This document shows positions 48,735 through 59,114 of a stretch of 64,000 bases of DNA, piece after piece. Under the pieces are notes generated by a model. That model did no database searches and was not told where the DNA came from. It saw nothing but the letters and a program-made list of their open reading frames with translations. The position numbers and the translations under genes are program-made. The first letter of the stretch is position 1. Each line of letters starts with the position of its first letter. The stretch spans positions 93,394 to 157,393 of the forward strand of contig FORK01000001.1 of assembly GCA_900113995.1 (NCBI GenBank). Direction: 5' to 3'. Source of the DNA: Ruminococcaceae bacterium D5 (GTDB taxonomy: Bacteria; Bacillota; Clostridia; Oscillospirales; Ruminococcaceae).

Positions 48735-49549
48735 CAGCCGTTCCTTGCCCCCCGTACCGATTCGTCATAGCCCATCCGCTGCGAAACCTGCGCGGCGGCG
48801 TCGAGCAGGAAGGGAAGCTTCTCATAAATATGCTCGTCGGTCATCCGCGTCACCGGGCCGGAGACGCTCAGGCCGGCAACTACCCTGCCGGTATAGTCGT
48901 AGATCGGCGCGGCGATGCAGCGCGCGCCCGGTTCGTACTCCTCGTTGTCAAATGCGTAGCCCTGCGCCCGCACCTTGTCGAGCTCGGCGAAAAGGGCGGC
49001 CGGATCGGTAATGGTGTGCATGGTCATCGCGGGCAGCCCCTTGGCGGCGACATACTGGTGGAGCTGCTGCTGGGTATAATTGAGCAGCAGCAGCTTGCCG
49101 ACCGCCGTGCAGTGCATCGGTGAGACGTTCCCCACCCTGCGGGTGGTCATCAGGAGCTGGTGCGGACCGCTGATCGCCTCAATATAGACAACCATCATAT
49201 TGTGTTCCTCGGCCACGTTCGCCGACTCGGAAAAAATGTGGGCGATCGAGCGCAGGTAGGGCGAGCAGATATTGCGGATATTCTTCCGGCTTGAGACATT
49301 GGCCGCGATGGCACAAATCTTATAGGTGAGGGAATAGCGGCCGGTATCGACGTCCTGCACGACATAGCCGCTCTTCTGCAGGGTGGCGATGTAGCGCAGT
49401 GTGGTGCTCTCGTTCATCGAGACGAGACGCGCGATCTCCTGCAGCCGGACCGGTTCGTCCTGCGCGGAAAGGCATTCCATAATGGTCAGCAGCTTCTCGG
49501 AGGACTGGTTGGAACGGGTCGCTTTGTCTGCGCCGGGAGTTCGTTTCAT
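48734..49549 (-). CDS. IclR-family transcriptional regulator
   Basis: 271 residues: N-terminal winged helix (KLLTIMECLSAQDEPVRLQE, SMNESTTLRYIATLQKSGYV) and the C-terminal effector domain (GPHQLLMTTRRVGNVSPMH, CTAVGKLLLLNY, ARCIAAPIYDYTGRVVAGLS). IclR regulators often control small carbon compound use. The ATG at 49549 has GAGGAAG about eight bases upstream. Placed between cls and corA in one transcript, it does not reveal an obvious target pathway. Confidence 0.88.
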   Translation of the reverse strand: MKRTPGADKATRSNQSSEKLLTIMECLSAQDEPVRLQEIARLVSMNESTTLRYIATLQKSGYVVQDVDTGRYSLTYKICAIAANVSSRKNIRNICSPYLRSIAHIFSESANVAEEHNMMVVYIEAISGPHQLLMTTRRVGNVSPMHCTAVGKLLLLNYTQQQLHQYVAAKGLPAMTMHTITDPAALFAELDKVRAQGYAFDNEEYEPGARCIAAPIYDYTGRVVAGLSVSGPVTRMTDEHIYEKLPFLLDAAAQVSQRMGYDESVRGARNG

Positions 49550-49610
49550 CAATCATCTTCCTCTCTTCTTCTTTGCTTTCTTTCACAGCACCGCCGGGGT
49601 GCTTTGCTTT

Positions 49611-51158
49611 CTACATCAGAGGCGCGAAAATCCGCAGCACCGCACGCAGCAGCCGTTCGAATCCGTTCAGCTTGAGGAACGGACTGTCGAGGGTCACCTG
49701 CTCGCAGACCCGGAGCGTCTCAAGAAAATCATCCCGCACCGCGCTGATGCAGGAACTGTGCGCCATCCAAAGGCCGCATTCAAAATGGAGATAAAGGCTG
49801 CGGTAATCGAGGTTGATCGTTCCGACCGTTGCAACCTCATCATCCGAAACAAAGGTCTTTGAGTGGATAAAGCCGGGGGTATACTCGTAAATCTTCACCC
49901 CACCCCTCACAAGCTGCGGATAACAGGCCCGCGTGAGGAGATGGACATACCACTTATCCCCGATATGCGGGGTGATAATCCGCACATCCACTCCGCTCTT
50001 GGCGGCAAGCAGAAGCGCGGTGAGGGTCTCGTTGTCCACGATCAGGTAGGGCGTGCAGATATAGAGGTACCGCTGGGCGCGGTTGATGATGTTGAGGTAA
50101 ACCATCTCACCGACCAGATCCCGGTCGAGCGGGGAGTCGGCGTAGGGCTGCACGATGCCGCTAAAGCTGCCGGGCAGCTCTTCGGGCAGGGGACGGTAGC
50201 GCTCCGGGTCGGAAAGCTCCTCGTCCGAAATGCTGTCCCACATGGTCAGGAACATCGTCGCGAGGCTCCAGACCGCATCGCCGCGCAGCATGACCGCGGC
50301 GTCCTTCCAGTGGCCGTGCTTGACCTTTGCATTGATATACTCATCTGCAAGATTGATTCCGCCCATAAAGCCGGTATGTCCATCGACCACAAGAATTTTC
50401 CGGTGGTCGCGGTTATTCATGAACATCGTCAGCACCGGGATCAGGGGATTGAACTCGATGCACTGAATCCCTTTTTCCCGCAGCGTCCGGAAATAGTCGT
50501 CCGGCAGGGTGAGCAGGCAGCCGAAGCCGTCATAGAGCACTCGGACCTCCACCCCCTCCTTCACCTTGCGCTCGAGGATTTTAAGGATGGAATCCCACAT
50601 CTGACCTTCCTCAATGATGAAGTATTCCAGAAAAATGTACCGTTTGGCGTTTTCAAGCACCTTGAGCATCGCCTTGTACTTCTCCTCACCCGGGGAAAGA
50701 TAGGTCGTTTCAGTGCGTGCAAAGGGCGGGAAGCCCATCCGGGTGATATACTCCGACTGGTTGCGCAGTCCCTCGCCGAGCTCGGCGGCGCGCGCGCAGG
50801 CCGAGCGGCTCGGCGGGACCAGTTCGGCAAAGCGGTTGTGCACCTTTCCGAGCCGTTCGGAAAGCCGGCGGCTCAGGCGGGGATTGCCGAACATCAGGTA
50901 GAAAAATCCTCCGAACAGAGGAAAGGCCATAATCGGAATAATCCACGCCAGCTTGTAGGAGGGATTTTCCTCCTTGTTGATCACCACAAGGGTCATAACC
51001 ACCGAAAGGAGCATGAAAATTCCGTAGAAGATCGCAAAATACCGCGAAAGACGCAGCACAACGACGGCAAGCATGGCAACCTGCACAATGATGAGCAGTC
51101 CAACAATGACAACGCGGGAAAACAGCCATTCCCGAAATTTCAAAATTACCCTTGCCAC
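49611..51158 (-). CDS. cls: Cardiolipin synthase
   Basis: 515 residues. Two N-terminal membrane spans ([20 protein letters not shown] and the next) precede two PLD modules: [20 protein letters not shown] (first HKD) and [20 protein letters not shown], then NLDYRS (second HKD). The enzyme joins two phosphatidylglycerols into cardiolipin at the membrane. First gene of the cls - iclR - corA operon, under the promoter at 51206-51234. Confidence 0.92.
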   Translation of the reverse strand: MARVILKFREWLFSRVVIVGLLIIVQVAMLAVVVLRLSRYFAIFYGIFMLLSVVMTLVVINKEENPSYKLAWIIPIMAFPLFGGFFYLMFGNPRLSRRLSERLGKVHNRFAELVPPSRSACARAAELGEGLRNQSEYITRMGFPPFARTETTYLSPGEEKYKAMLKVLENAKRYIFLEYFIIEEGQMWDSILKILERKVKEGVEVRVLYDGFGCLLTLPDDYFRTLREKGIQCIEFNPLIPVLTMFMNNRDHRKILVVDGHTGFMGGINLADEYINAKVKHGHWKDAAVMLRGDAVWSLATMFLTMWDSISDEELSDPERYRPLPEELPGSFSGIVQPYADSPLDRDLVGEMVYLNIINRAQRYLYICTPYLIVDNETLTALLLAAKSGVDVRIITPHIGDKWYVHLLTRACYPQLVRGGVKIYEYTPGFIHSKTFVSDDEVATVGTINLDYRSLYLHFECGLWMAHSSCISAVRDDFLETLRVCEQVTLDSPFLKLNGFERLLRAVLRIFAPLM

Positions 51159-51205
51159 ACCGATCCCTCCCCATCACATTCCGGCTCCACAGGGTCATCT
51201 TTGTT

Positions 51206-51234
51206 ATTATAGTATACTTTTCCCCTTTTTTCAA
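51206..51234 (-). promoter_or_regulatory. Promoter of cls
   Basis: On the minus strand TTGAAA (51229-51234), 17-base spacer, TATAAT (51206-51211). Confidence 0.8.
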
Positions 51235-51436
51235 CGGAGTTGTGCAACTCTCTTTTCACTATTAAAATATTTTGTTTTATCTGAAAACCCGGTTTTATTT
51301 TACGCAATGATTACACAGTCCCCTTTTTGTGTGCCGGGGCACCTGCCTAAACAGCAGCAGACATTCCTCCGCAGATTGCACAAAACGGCGGGCCTTCCTC
51401 TTCCACCGCATGAGCAAAAGCATAAATTTTCACTAA

Positions 51437-51456
51437 TATTGAATAATTATTCGAAA
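51437..51456 (+). promoter_or_regulatory. ARG-box-like operator (ArgR/AhrC) upstream of argG
   Basis: TATTGAATAATTATTCGAA around 51438-51455 fits the TGAAT-4-ATTCA half-sites of ArgR/AhrC boxes with one change. It lies about 30 bases upstream of the TATAAT before argG, where a repressor could block transcription when arginine is plentiful. Confidence 0.65.
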
Positions 51457-51531
51457 AACTCTTTATTTTTTGCAAATTATGTGTATAATTATAAATCAAT
51501 ACGAATCAGACAGATTGGGGAGGGCATTCTC

Positions 51532-52746
51532 ATGACACAGTTTAAAAAAGTTGTTTTGGCATATTCCGGCGGGCTTGACACCTCGGTGATCATCCCCTGG
51601 CTCAAGGAAAACTACGGCTGCGAGGTCATCGCCGTATCCGCCGACGTCGGCCAGGGCTCGGAACTCGACGGGCTTGAGGAAAAAGCCCTCAAGACCGGCG
51701 CATCTAAGCTCTATATCGAACACCTTGCCGATGAATTCGCCGAGGATTTCATCATACCGACCGTCAAGGCGGGGGCGGTCTATGAAGGCAAATATCTGCT
51801 GGGAACCTCCTTCGCACGGCCGCTGATCGCCAAGCGGATCGTCGAGATCGCCAAGGCAGAGGGCGCCGACGCCATCTGCCACGGCTGCACCGGAAAGGGC
51901 AACGACCAGGTCCGGTTTGAGCTGACCATCAAGGCATTCGCCCCCGACATGGCGATCATCGCGCCGTGGCGGATCTGGGACCTCAAAAGCCGGGAGGATG
52001 AAATTGCGTACGCCGAAGCGCATGACGTCCCGCTGAAGATTACCCGCGAGACCAACTACTCCAAGGACAAGAACATGTGGCACCTCTCCCACGAGGGGCT
52101 CGATCTCGAGGACCCGGCCAACGAACCGATGTACGATAAAATTCTCGAGCTGGGGGTCTCTCCCGAAAAGGCGCCCGACCACCCCGCCTATGTAACGGTC
52201 AGCTTCGAAAAGGGCGTTCCGACCGCGGTTGACGGGGTCAAAATGAAGTCCGCCGATCTCATCTGGAAGCTCAACGAGCTGGGCGGCGCAAACGGCATCG
52301 GCATCACCGATCTTGTCGAAAACCGGCTGGTCGGCATGAAGAGCCGCGGGGTCTATGAGACGCCCGGCGGCACCATCCTATATTTTGCACACGAACAGCT
52401 TGAAAGCCTCTGCCTCGACAAGGAAACCATGCATTATAAGCAGCAGGTCGCCCTCAAGTTCGCGGATCTCGTCTACAACGGCCAGTGGTACACCCCCCTT
52501 CGGGAGGCTCTTTCGGCATTCGTCGATTCCACGCAGGAGTATGTGACCGGCGAGGTCAAGCTGAAGCTCTACAAGGGAAACGTCATCGGCGCGGGAACCA
52601 CCAGCCCCTACAGCCTCTATTCGATGGAGGTGGCCACCTTCGACGAGGACGAGGTCTATAACCAGAAGGATTCGGAAGGCTTCATCAACCTGTTCGGCCT
52701 GCCCCTCAAGGTGCGGGCGCAGATGCTGGCCAAACAGGGCAGGTAA
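51532..52746 (+). CDS. argG: Argininosuccinate synthase
   Basis: 404 residues. The ATP-binding loop [16 protein letters not shown] starts at residue 8, followed by [35 protein letters not shown] and a C-terminal [17 protein letters not shown] end block. It condenses citrulline and aspartate to argininosuccinate using ATP. The ATG at 51532 has GGGGAGGG upstream; a longer frame through the promoter is rejected. First gene of a six-gene arginine operon behind an ARG-box-like site. Confidence 0.95.
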   Translation: MTQFKKVVLAYSGGLDTSVIIPWLKENYGCEVIAVSADVGQGSELDGLEEKALKTGASKLYIEHLADEFAEDFIIPTVKAGAVYEGKYLLGTSFARPLIAKRIVEIAKAEGADAICHGCTGKGNDQVRFELTIKAFAPDMAIIAPWRIWDLKSREDEIAYAEAHDVPLKITRETNYSKDKNMWHLSHEGLDLEDPANEPMYDKILELGVSPEKAPDHPAYVTVSFEKGVPTAVDGVKMKSADLIWKLNELGGANGIGITDLVENRLVGMKSRGVYETPGGTILYFAHEQLESLCLDKETMHYKQQVALKFADLVYNGQWYTPLREALSAFVDSTQEYVTGEVKLKLYKGNVIGAGTTSPYSLYSMEVATFDEDEVYNQKDSEGFINLFGLPLKVRAQMLAKQGR

Positions 52747-52758
52747 GGAGCGGCAGTT

Positions 52759-54156
52759 ATGAAAATGTGGTCCGGGCGCTTCTCCAAGGAGCTTGACGCC
52801 GGCGTCAACGATTTTAACTCCTCGATTTCCTTTGACCATGTGATGTACCGCGAGGATATCGCAGGTTCGATCGCCCATGCGGCGATGCTCGGCGCACAGG
52901 GAATCATCCCCGCGGAGGATTCCCAAAAGATCGCAGAGGGCCTGAAGGGCATCCTCGCCGATCTCGAGAGCGGCGTGCTCCCTTTCGATCCCGCGGCCGA
53001 GGATATCCACATGTTCATCGAACAGGTGCTCACCGAACGGATCGGAGACGCGGGCAAGCGGCTGCATACCGCGCGCAGCCGCAACGACCAGGTCGCTCTC
53101 GATCTGCGGATGTACTTAAAGAACCAGACCGCGGAGATTTATGCCTCAGTCCGCAAGCTGACCGGTGTGCTTCTCGCCAAATCGCAGGAGCACCTTGAAA
53201 CGGTCATGCCGGGCTACACCCATCTTCAGGTGGCGCAGCCGGTGACGCTGGCCCACCACCTGATGGCCTACGCCCAGATGCTGGCCCGCGACCTCGGCCG
53301 GCTTTCCGACTGCTATGAACGAATGGACGTGATGCCGCTTGGTTCCTGCGCACTGGCCGGGACGACCTACCCGATCGACCGCTCGATGACGGCGGAGCTG
53401 CTCGGATTTTCGGCTGTCTCACAGAACAGCCTCGACGGGGTATCCGACCGCGACTTCTGTGTCGAGCTGGGCGCGGCCCTCTCGCTCATCATGACCCATC
53501 TGTCCCGCTTTTCAGAGGAGATCATCCTCTGGTGCTCGTCGGAGTTTCACTTCATCGAGCTGGACGACGCCTTCGCCACCGGCTCGTCGATCATGCCGCA
53601 GAAAAAGAACCCTGATATCGCCGAGCTGATCCGCGGCAAGACCGGGCGGGTCAACGGAAACCTCTCCGCACTGCTCACGATGCTCAAGGGGCTCCCGCTC
53701 GCCTACAACAAGGACCTTCAGGAGGATAAGGAGGCCATCTTCGACAGCGTCGAAACGGTGAAGCTCTGCCTCCGAACCTTCACCCCGATGCTGGAAACGA
53801 TGACCGTCAAAAAGGAACGGATGCGCGCCGCCGCCGCACGCGGCTTCATCAATGCCACCGACTGCGCCGACTATCTCACCCGGAAAGGGATTCCCTTCCG
53901 GGAGGCGTATCAGATCACCGGCTGGCTGGTGAAGATGTGCATCGAACGCGGCTGCACCCTCGAAACGCTCCCGCTGCAGAGCTATCAGATGCTTTGCCCC
54001 GCCTTCGCGGGCGATCTCTACCGCGCGATCGACATCAGCACCTGCGTCGAACAGCGCACCGCAACGGGCGGCCCGGCCCCGTCGGCCGTCGCCGCTCAGA
54101 TCGAAGACCTGAACGCCAGGCTCTCGGCGCTCGACGCCGCCGCGCCGTTCCAGTAA
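52759..54156 (+). CDS. argH: Argininosuccinate lyase
   Basis: 465 residues: MWSGRFSKELDAGVNDFNSS at the start, HTARSRNDQVALDLR, and the fumarase/lyase signature GSSIMPQKKNPD. It splits argininosuccinate into arginine and fumarate. AAGGAG precedes the ATG, 12 bases after argG. Shares the operon. Confidence 0.95.
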   Translation: MKMWSGRFSKELDAGVNDFNSSISFDHVMYREDIAGSIAHAAMLGAQGIIPAEDSQKIAEGLKGILADLESGVLPFDPAAEDIHMFIEQVLTERIGDAGKRLHTARSRNDQVALDLRMYLKNQTAEIYASVRKLTGVLLAKSQEHLETVMPGYTHLQVAQPVTLAHHLMAYAQMLARDLGRLSDCYERMDVMPLGSCALAGTTYPIDRSMTAELLGFSAVSQNSLDGVSDRDFCVELGAALSLIMTHLSRFSEEIILWCSSEFHFIELDDAFATGSSIMPQKKNPDIAELIRGKTGRVNGNLSALLTMLKGLPLAYNKDLQEDKEAIFDSVETVKLCLRTFTPMLETMTVKKERMRAAAARGFINATDCADYLTRKGIPFREAYQITGWLVKMCIERGCTLETLPLQSYQMLCPAFAGDLYRAIDISTCVEQRTATGGPAPSAVAAQIEDLNARLSALDAAAPFQ

Positions 54157-54169
54157 CAGGAGGGATACT

Positions 54170-55117
54170 ATGGCCTATCAAATTTTCATCGATGGACAGG
54201 AAGGAACCACCGGCCTGAAAATCCTCGACCGCCTCGCCGCGAGGCCCGACCTCGAAATCCTCAAAATCGACGAGGAGAAGCGCAAGGACCCTGCCGAGCG
54301 CCAGAAGCTGATCAACGCGTCGGACATCACCTTCCTCTGCCTTCCCGACGCGGCTGCCATCGAAGCGGCGGCGCTGGCGACCAACGATCATGTCAAGATC
54401 ATCGATGCCTCAACCGCCCACCGGGTCGCGTCCGGCTGGGCCTACGGCTTCCCGGAGCTTTCCGGCGGGCACCGCGCGGCGATTGCCGCCTCCCACCGGA
54501 TCGCCAATCCCGGATGCTATGCCACCGGCTTCATCTCGGTCGCAGCCCCGATGGTGAAGAAGGGCTGGATGCCCGCGGATTATCCGGTCGTCTGCCACGC
54601 TATCTCAGGTTATTCGGGCGGCGGCAAAAAGATGATCGCGGCCTACGCCGACCCCCATCGCCCCGCCGAATACCAAAGCGTGCGGCAGTACGGCCTGACC
54701 CAGAGCCACAAGCATCAAAAGGAAATGCAGGTTCTCTCCGGTCTGGCCGATATCCCGATCTTCAACCCCGCGGTCTCCGACTTCTACAGCGGCATGACCG
54801 TATCGGTGCCTCTCTACACCAAGCTGCTCTCCGGAAAGCCCTCGATCCGGGCAATCCATGAGATGTTCTGCGAATACTATGCAGGCCAGCATTTCGTCCA
54901 GGTGATGCCCCTGATGGGTGAAGGAGTGCTCGAGGGCGGATTCCTGCCGTCCAACCAGCTCGCCGGCACCAACCTGCTGCAAATTTTTGTCTGCGGCAAC
55001 GACGACCGCGTGCTGCTGGCCGCCTGCCTCGACAACCTCGGCAAGGGCGCTTCGGGCGCGGCGGTGCAGAACATGAACATCGCGCTCGGACTCGACGAAA
55101 CCACCGGCCTTCTCTGA
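54170..55117 (+). CDS. argC: N-acetyl-gamma-glutamyl-phosphate reductase, short type 2 form
   Basis: 315 residues, the shorter class of ArgC. N-terminal FIDGQEGTTGLKILDRL replaces the classic GATGYxG start; LPDAAAIEA, STAHRVASGWAYGFPEL and the active-site ANPGCYATG are present. It reduces N-acetylglutamyl phosphate to the semialdehyde. AGGAGG lies just before the ATG, 13 bases after argH. Confidence 0.93.
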   Translation: MAYQIFIDGQEGTTGLKILDRLAARPDLEILKIDEEKRKDPAERQKLINASDITFLCLPDAAAIEAAALATNDHVKIIDASTAHRVASGWAYGFPELSGGHRAAIAASHRIANPGCYATGFISVAAPMVKKGWMPADYPVVCHAISGYSGGGKKMIAAYADPHRPAEYQSVRQYGLTQSHKHQKEMQVLSGLADIPIFNPAVSDFYSGMTVSVPLYTKLLSGKPSIRAIHEMFCEYYAGQHFVQVMPLMGEGVLEGGFLPSNQLAGTNLLQIFVCGNDDRVLLAACLDNLGKGASGAAVQNMNIALGLDETTGLL

Positions 55118-55149
55118 CGGCCGCAACCATTCGACAGGAGGAATCCCCC

Positions 55150-56031
55150 ATGACCAACGCCACCACCGCACAGAAGGCCGACATTCTCAGTCAGGCGCTC
55201 CCCTATATTCAGAAATACAACAATAAAACGGTTGTCGTCAAATACGGCGGCAACGCCATGCTCGACGACGAGCTGAAAGCGGCCGTCATGGGCGACATCG
55301 TCCTGCTCTCCTGCATCGGCATCAAGGTGGTGCTGGTGCACGGCGGCGGCCCCGAGATCAGCGGAATGCTCAAAAAGATCGGCAAGGAGTCCAAGTTCAT
55401 CAACGGCCTGCGCTACACCGACGAGGAGACCCGCGACGTGGCCCAGATGGTGCTCGCGGGCAAGCTCAACAAGGACCTCACCGCCCAGATCAACGCACAG
55501 GGCGGCAAGGCGGTCGGACTCTGCGGGGTTGACGGGGGCATGGTCATCGTCGAGCGCAAGGGCGGGCCGGTGGACTACGGCTTTGTCGGCGAACTGGTCA
55601 AGGTCAACCCCGACCCCATCACCGATCTGCTGGACAAGGGCTATATTCCGGTCATCACCTCGATCGGCATGGACAGCAGCGGCGTGACCTACAACATCAA
55701 CGCCGACACGATGGCCTGCTATGTGGCCAGCGCGCTGAAGGCCGAAACCATCATCCTCATGACCGACATCCGCGGGCTGCTGCGGGATAAAAACGACGAG
55801 ACGACCCTCATCCCCTCGGTCACCATCTCGCAGGTTCCGCCGCTGATCGGGCAGGGCATCGTCGCGGGCGGCATGATCCCCAAGGTCGAGTGCTGCGTGG
55901 ATACCCTCAAAGCGGGGGTCAAAAAAGCGGCGATCATCGACGGGCGGATTGTTCACGCCATCCTCATCGAGATGCTCTCGGACGAGGGCATCGGCACGAT
56001 GATCTACCACGACAAAAAGGAGGAAGCATGA
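55150..56031 (+). CDS. argB: N-acetylglutamate kinase
   Basis: 293 residues: VVKYGGNAMLDDELK, VLVHGGGPEISGMLKKIG, FINGLRYTDEET and a NINADTMACYVASALKAE nucleotide-site block. It phosphorylates N-acetylglutamate, the usual control point; the N-terminal helix (QKADILSQALPYIQKYNNKT) is of the kind found in arginine-sensitive hexameric kinases. AGGAGG upstream of the ATG. No argJ or argA lies between argC and argB. Confidence 0.95.
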   Translation: MTNATTAQKADILSQALPYIQKYNNKTVVVKYGGNAMLDDELKAAVMGDIVLLSCIGIKVVLVHGGGPEISGMLKKIGKESKFINGLRYTDEETRDVAQMVLAGKLNKDLTAQINAQGGKAVGLCGVDGGMVIVERKGGPVDYGFVGELVKVNPDPITDLLDKGYIPVITSIGMDSSGVTYNINADTMACYVASALKAETIILMTDIRGLLRDKNDETTLIPSVTISQVPPLIGQGIVAGGMIPKVECCVDTLKAGVKKAAIIDGRIVHAILIEMLSDEGIGTMIYHDKKEEA

Positions 56032-57212
56032 TGACCCTTCAGGAAGCGATGAGCCTCGACCAATCCTATGTCGCCCACACATACGCACGCGCGCCGTTCC
56101 TGCCCTCCCACGGCAGGGGCGCGACCTGCTGGGACTGCGGCGGCAAACAGTATATCGATTTTTCCAGCGGCATCGGCGTCACCTCCCTCGGCTTCGCCGA
56201 CCCGGAATGGGTGGCCGCCGTTTCAAAGCAGGCGGAGGAATACGCCCATATCTGCAACTACTACTACTCGGCCCCCGGCGAGGAAACGGCAAAGCTCCTC
56301 TGCGAAAAATCCGGGATGAAGAAGGTGCTCTTCGCGAACTCCGGCGCCGAGGCCAATGAGGGCATGATCAAAACCGCGCGGAAGTACTCCCAGGAAAAGT
56401 ACGGCCCCGAGCGCAGCGAGATCATCACCCTGGTCAACTCCTTTCACGGGCGCACCGTCACGACCCTGACCGCCACCGGACAGCCGGCGATGCACCGGTT
56501 TTTCTATCCCTTTACCCCCGGCTTCTGCTATGCCGAGGCAAACAACTTTGAGGATCTGCTTGCAAAGATCAGCGGGCACACCGCCGGAATTATGGTTGAA
56601 ATGATTCAGGGAGAGGGCGGGGTCGTCCCGCTCGAAGCCGAATTTGTGAAAAAGGTCGCCGCCCTCTGCAAGGAACGGGATATCCTGCTGCTGGTTGACG
56701 AGGTGCAGACCGGCAACGGGCGCACCGGCTTCTTCTACAGCTATCAGGCCTTCGGGGTGGAGCCGGATATCGTCAGCACCGCCAAAGGGCTCGGCAACGG
56801 CCTGCCCATCGGCGCGGTTCTCTTCGGGGAAAAGACCGAAAATGTCCTCAAGCCGGGCGACCACGGCACCACCTTCGGCATGAATCCCATCGTCTGTGCG
56901 GGCGCGAAGGTCGTCCTGAACCGGATCGACGACGCGTTTCTGAAGGAGGTCTCCCGCAAGGGGGAAAAGCTCAAAAAGGCGCTCGAGGGGGCGGAAAACG
57001 TCGCCTCGGTCACAGGCATGGGGCTGATGCTCGGCGTCCTGCCCAAGCAGGGGGACGCACATGAGATCTTCGACCTCTGCCGCGGCAAAGGGCTGCTGGT
57101 GCTCACCGCCAAGGACAAGGTGCGGCTGCTGCCGCCTCTCGTCATTACCGACGCGGAGCTTGAGCAGGGGGCCGCGATTCTCAAGCAGGTGCTCAAGGAG
57201 GCGGCGGCGTGA
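56028..57212 (+). CDS. argD: Acetylornithine aminotransferase
   Basis: 394 residues of class III aminotransferase: GKQYIDFSSGIGVTSLGFAD, ANSGAEANEGMIKTARKYSQ, FHGRTVTTLTATG, LLVDEVQTGNGRTG and the PLP-binding STAKGLGNGLPIGA. It converts N-acetylglutamate semialdehyde to N-acetylornithine. Its first ATG overlaps the argB stop (ATGA); the next ATG (56031) has better spacing from the GGAGG. Confidence 0.94.
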   Translation: MMTLQEAMSLDQSYVAHTYARAPFLPSHGRGATCWDCGGKQYIDFSSGIGVTSLGFADPEWVAAVSKQAEEYAHICNYYYSAPGEETAKLLCEKSGMKKVLFANSGAEANEGMIKTARKYSQEKYGPERSEIITLVNSFHGRTVTTLTATGQPAMHRFFYPFTPGFCYAEANNFEDLLAKISGHTAGIMVEMIQGEGGVVPLEAEFVKKVAALCKERDILLLVDEVQTGNGRTGFFYSYQAFGVEPDIVSTAKGLGNGLPIGAVLFGEKTENVLKPGDHGTTFGMNPIVCAGAKVVLNRIDDAFLKEVSRKGEKLKKALEGAENVASVTGMGLMLGVLPKQGDAHEIFDLCRGKGLLVLTAKDKVRLLPPLVITDAELEQGAAILKQVLKEAAA

Positions 57213-58123
57213 ATCAAAAGCATCTTCTCAAGCTCTCCGACCTTTCGCCGGAGGAACTCTTCGAGATCCTCGATCTGGCCGACAGGCTCAAATACGAGCA
57301 GAAGCACGGCATCCCTCATCCGCTGCTCGCGGGCAGGACTCTTGGGATGATCTTCCAAAAATCCTCGACCCGTACCCGCGTCTCCTTCGAGACGGGGATG
57401 TATCAGCTCGGCGGTCAGGCGCTTTTCCTCTCGTCACGCGACCTGCAGATCGGCCGGGGGGAGCCGGTGCAGGATACTGCCCGCGTCCTCTCCCGCTACC
57501 TCGACGGCATCATGATCCGCACCTTCGAACAGGCGGAGGTCGAGGCGCTGGCCAGGTACGGCTCGATTCCGGTCATCAACGGTCTGACCGATTTCTGCCA
57601 TCCCTGTCAGGTGCTTGCCGACCTGATGACCATCCGCGAATACAAAAAGGACCTCGCCGGCAAAAAGCTCTGCTTTATCGGCGACGGCAACAATATGGCC
57701 AACTCCCTGATTGTGGGAGGGCTCAAAACCGGAATGAAGGTTTCGGTTGCCACTCCGAAGGAATACGCTCCCGATCCGGCGGTTCTCGCGTTTGCACACA
57801 ATTATGCGGGCTTCTCCTGGGTGCAGGACCCCATCGAGGCGGCATCCGGCGCCGACGCGGTCTATACCGACGTCTGGGCCTCGATGGGCCAGGAAGCGGA
57901 GCAGCAGGAACGCACCAAGGTCTTTGCAGGCTATCAGGTCAACCGCGCGGTGATGGCCGCAGCCAATCCCGGCGCTCTGGTGCTGCACTGTCTGCCCGCC
58001 CACCGCGGGGAGGAGATCACCGCCGAAACCTTTGAGGCGCACGCCGAAGAAATTTTTGACGAGGCGGAAAACCGCCTGCACGCCCAGAAGGCCGTGATGG
58101 CGCTGCTGATGAAACGGCCCTGA
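57209..58123 (+). CDS. argF: Ornithine carbamoyltransferase
   Basis: 304 residues: carbamoyl phosphate loop KSSTRTRVSFE, TDFCHPCQVLADL, the domain hinge FIGDGNNMANSL and the ornithine-binding HCLPAHRGEEI. It makes citrulline from ornithine. The GTG start overlaps the argD stop (GTGA). Last gene of the operon; a strong hairpin follows about 75 bases later. Confidence 0.94.
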   Translation: MNQKHLLKLSDLSPEELFEILDLADRLKYEQKHGIPHPLLAGRTLGMIFQKSSTRTRVSFETGMYQLGGQALFLSSRDLQIGRGEPVQDTARVLSRYLDGIMIRTFEQAEVEALARYGSIPVINGLTDFCHPCQVLADLMTIREYKKDLAGKKLCFIGDGNNMANSLIVGGLKTGMKVSVATPKEYAPDPAVLAFAHNYAGFSWVQDPIEAASGADAVYTDVWASMGQEAEQQERTKVFAGYQVNRAVMAAANPGALVLHCLPAHRGEEITAETFEAHAEEIFDEAENRLHAQKAVMALLMKRP

Positions 58124-58199
58124 AAGTCCCCGCGCGCGAAGCCTGCTTGAACGCAGCCATCCCAATACCCAAGCGATTCACCTGAAACTTTTCCCGCGC

Positions 58200-58232
58200 G
58201 AAGCCCGCTTTGCCTGAGGCAAAGCGGGCTTC
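58200..58232 (+). terminator. Terminator of the arginine operon
   Basis: GAAGCCCGCTTTGCC (58200-58214) pairs exactly with 58218-58232 over a three-base loop, followed by GCTTTTGT. Confidence 0.8.
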
Positions 58233-59050
58233 GCTTTTGTCGTTCGGTTTAGAACCTCCGGGGCGGTCGGCCAAACCGCAGGAATCATTTCCACAGCCGG
58301 AACAACGCGCCGCTGCCGTCAGGCCTCCTCAAAAAGGAGTGCGCGGGACCATGCGCCGCGGAACCTCAAACCTGCCGGGCGGCACGGGAGCCTATACCGT
58401 CCCGTTCAGCCATGTCTTTATGGCGGGAAGCTCATTTTCCACTGCTCCAAGCCGGGCGCAAAACCGACGGCAACGCGCGGAATTCCAGCGCCCGGCTCTG
58501 CCGCCGGACGGAATCGTGCGCTTTCCGAGGTGTATACGGCCGGTTTCCGAGGCATCCTCCTTTTTGAAGGGGCGCTGCTGCTCCTAGAAAAAGCGCGCCG
58601 CCCCCGGGCTGCCAACCGCGCGTTATTCCCCGGAGCAGGAAAAGGCCGTCGCAAGGAGATCAACCGGTATTTTGGGCAGATCCGCACAGCCGGAACCGCC
58701 GGCGCGCAGATAACGGGCGGGGAATCCGGCAGCCCGGGCAAAGGTTCCGGCCGGACCGGGGCCTCGTTTTCACCCTCTGCGGCTACGTAAATCAAAACCA
58801 CGCGTGAAAGGCGCGGCTTGCACCAGCGCTAAAAGGGCATCTTACCTGCCTGTCTCTTTTAAGAGTCTCTGAACGCTTTTTCCATGCATTACATACACTG
58901 CTGCGAGCGGCCCTCAGGCCGCCCGTTTTCTCCCGTTCCCCTCTCCCTACCTCCCCGCTCTGCCTGTCCGGTGCCCGGCGCGCCCGAGCGGAGGGCGGCG
59001 CCGCTTGGCCCTTCGATTCCTTAATGATTTGTCATTTCGCCGTGCCCATT

Positions 59051-59100
59051 GCTTGAAGCGAAAGCTTTTTCATCGCCGCTAGCAGAGCTGACAGCTGTCT
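59051..59100 (+). repeat. Dispersed intergenic repeat, copy 3
   Basis: Begins GCTTGAAGCGAAAGCTTTTT; related to copies at 5986-6048 (minus) and 44454-44510, and again followed by a strong hairpin (59115-59155). Confidence 0.5.
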
Positions 59101-59114
59101 TGAGCACAAGGTCA

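Larger units (their letters stand above)
51159..51531. other. Divergent control region between cls and argG
   Basis: No gene. Contains the cls promoter, the ARG-box-like site and a TATAAT (51484-51489) likely to be the -10 for argG; the -35 at the right distance is poor (TCTTTA), fitting a regulated promoter. Confidence 0.55.

Noticed and set aside
58210..58790. Two overlapping plus-strand frames of 86-125 codons
   Set aside because: GC-rich chance frames without start signals or domains; one begins inside the terminator.
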